From: Micromonospora sonchi
Lineage (GTDB): Bacteria > Actinomycetota > Actinomycetes > Mycobacteriales > Micromonosporaceae
NCBI RefSeq assembly: GCF_014646235.1
Contig: NZ_BMNB01000022.1
Coordinates: 1-64,000 of the forward strand
DNA: 64,000 nucleotides
Direction of reading: 5' to 3'
The notes under the pieces were generated by a model, which had not been told where the DNA came from, searched no databases, and worked only from the letters and a program-made list of their open reading frames with translations. Every line of letters begins with the position of its first letter. Position 1 is the first letter of the stretch. The position numbers and the translations under genes are program-made. Positions 63,038-64,000 of the stretch are shown in pieces.

Positions 63038-64000
63038 GTGCTCGAAAAGCTGATCATTCAGAAGACGTTGCGCGTGCCGGCGAGCACTGGCGCGGCTGGT
63101 GACGGCACACCGGTGGCTCGGCAGCTGGACGCGGCGTTGCTCGATGTCGGGTTCTCGGCGTCGCGGGCCCTGCTCGAACACGTCGGCGCCCTGGCGCCCG
63201 CGCCGGCGATGGATCTCGCCGCCACGGTTGTCTCGGCGGTGCGGGAGCTGGTCGGTGACCACGTCCAGCACAACGCCTATTTCATCGGCTTCCCCGACGA
63301 TGTGCCGGACACCGTCGAGTTCTGGGTGGAGCGGCTGCGGGCGGCCGTGCTCGCCGGTGGTGGCACGGCGACCGACGCGCAGCTGCGGGACATCATGGTC
63401 TCGGGTGGGGTGAACCTGCTCGATCTGCCGGCCTACGGGACATACCAGCACACCTATGCCGAGCTGTTGGCCGTGCACGACGACCTGGTGGCCGCGGCCG
63501 GTGACCGGTTGACGGTGCTGCGTCTCGGCGACCCGGCCGAGGTGGAGGCGGAGCGGCTCTACCTGGCGCTGGCGGGTAGCTCGACGCCGCACGGCGAGGC
63601 GGACCTCGCGATCCTCGGTGAGCTCGCGGTCGCCTGCGCGGACGGGATGCAGCCGACCGAGATTCCGGTGCGGGAGAACCGGGCCGTGCTCAACGGGATC
63701 CGGCTCGTCCTGGGCCGGCCGCTGCTCGGCGTGGACACCACGACCGACGTGCTGCGCCTTGCCTGCCAGGTCTCCGGCGGGGACGTCTCGCTCGCCGCAC
63801 CCACGCGTTTTCGTGCCTTCCGGCGCCCCGAGCGGCGGATGCTGCTGGCCGCGTTGAACGACGTCGTCGGTGCGAGCCCGGCCAAGCTCGGTGATGTGGT
63901 GCGCTACGCGGAGCGGTGGAAGCGGCTCGGGGAACGGCTGCACCCGCACGAGTACGACCAGTGGCCGCACGCGCAGGAGGTGTTCAAGGTCGCGCGTGGC
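63038..64000 (+). CDS. Large conserved unknown protein, 5' part (runs off window)
   Basis: At least 321 residues from GTG 63038 (GGGGGAG close upstream), open to the window end. Conserved-looking blocks include GDHVQHNAYFIGFPDDVPD, NLLDLPAYGTYQHTYAELL, VRENRAVLNGIRLVLG, ACQVSGGDVSLAAPTRFRAF and RLGERLHPHEYDQWPHAQEV. I believe it belongs to a family of long actinobacterial hypothetical proteins, but I cannot name a function. No membrane segments or signal peptide in the visible part. Confidence 0.7.
   Translation, partial: MLEKLIIQKTLRVPASTGAAGDGTPVARQLDAALLDVGFSASRALLEHVGALAPAPAMDLAATVVSAVRELVGDHVQHNAYFIGFPDDVPDTVEFWVERLRAAVLAGGGTATDAQLRDIMVSGGVNLLDLPAYGTYQHTYAELLAVHDDLVAAAGDRLTVLRLGDPAEVEAERLYLALAGSSTPHGEADLAILGELAVACADGMQPTEIPVRENRAVLNGIRLVLGRPLLGVDTTTDVLRLACQVSGGDVSLAAPTRFRAFRRPERRMLLAALNDVVGASPAKLGDVVRYAERWKRLGERLHPHEYDQWPHAQEVFKVARG

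Noticed and set aside
62942..63970. Minus-strand frame opposite the large unknown protein at the right end
   Set aside because: The plus-strand frame is open to the edge with conserved-looking blocks and strong codon bias; the minus frame also runs through the tRNA-like gene.
1..64000. CRISPR arrays, prophage, plasmid origin, rRNA
   Set aside because: No regularly spaced repeats, phage structural genes, replication initiator or rRNA-like sequence was seen.

Overview
The window is high-GC, gene-dense DNA with many ATG/GTG starts that overlap the previous stop codon by four bases. GC falls only in two short stretches: the HsdS gene and the SLATT-like gene after the type I restriction operon. 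The family content (XRE/TPR regulators with small partner genes, lasso-peptide remnants, DUF574 methyltransferase, P450 plus ferredoxin, TROVE/vWA protein, ISAs1 element) points to an actinomycete, most likely Micromonosporaceae. The exact genus cannot be read from the sequence. No rRNA, CRISPR array, prophage or replication origin is visible.

Layout. (1) 1-1.8 kb: the end of a probable extracellular contractile injection system (eCIS) cargo protein with an RNase A-like C-terminal domain, overlapped by a small acidic gene that is its likely immunity partner. (2) 2.2-9.4 kb, minus strand: a five-gene operon of SWIM zinc finger, unknown protein, vWA, MoxR-type AAA+ ATPase and DUF5682 protein. 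(3) 9.5-13.4 kb: a TROVE/vWA protein with an ARPP-2-like partner broken by one frameshift, flanked by fragments of other genes. (4) 13.5-25.6 kb: an IclR regulator divergent from a catabolic operon with an NMT1-type ABC importer, MaoC hydratase, SDR, two CoA-transferases, a DUF993 TIM-barrel protein, a four-carbon acid-sugar kinase and a DenD-like dehydrogenase. A 39-residue relic of a crotonase gene remains inside the operon. (5) 26.1-29.0 kb: a collapsed lasso-peptide cluster. The precursor leader is fused by deletion to the middle of the cyclase gene, while a nucleotidyltransferase and an HprK-like kinase remain intact. (6) 29.4-32.3 kb: P450 and ferredoxin pair, a YcxB-like membrane protein and a DUF574 methyltransferase.

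(7) 32.6-46.8 kb: a large operon, all plus strand. It encodes a sugar-type ABC importer without an ATPase, a phosphotriesterase-family protein, SDR, Gfo/Idh/MocA dehydrogenase, metal-dependent amidohydrolase/deacetylase, SelA/DgaE-like PLP enzyme, FAH-family hydrolase, an unusual metallo-beta-lactamase-fold protein, IclR regulator, RidA and LutABC. Together these can be read as a complete non-phosphorylative route for an N-acylated 2-amino-2,6-dideoxyhexose: oxidise C1, open the lactone, deacylate, eliminate ammonia, oxidise C4, cleave hydrolytically to pyruvate plus lactate, and oxidise lactate with LutABC. This is the most interesting hypothesis in the window.

(8) 46.9-50.6 kb: DUF2231 membrane protein, GH15 glucoamylase/trehalase-like enzyme, a small membrane protein and a nucleoside deaminase. 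Fragments of a second deaminase lie at 32.3 and 61.8 kb. (9) 50.8-57.0 kb: a type I restriction-modification operon in the order R-S-M followed by a SLATT-like two-TM protein. (10) 57.2-61.7 kb: two paralogous XRE/TPR regulators with two small genes between them, then an intact ISAs1 element with a clear 10-bp target duplication. (11) 62-64 kb: an acetyltransferase reading through into a conserved small gene, a tRNA-like gene split by about 55 nt in its anticodon loop, and a large conserved unknown protein running off the end.
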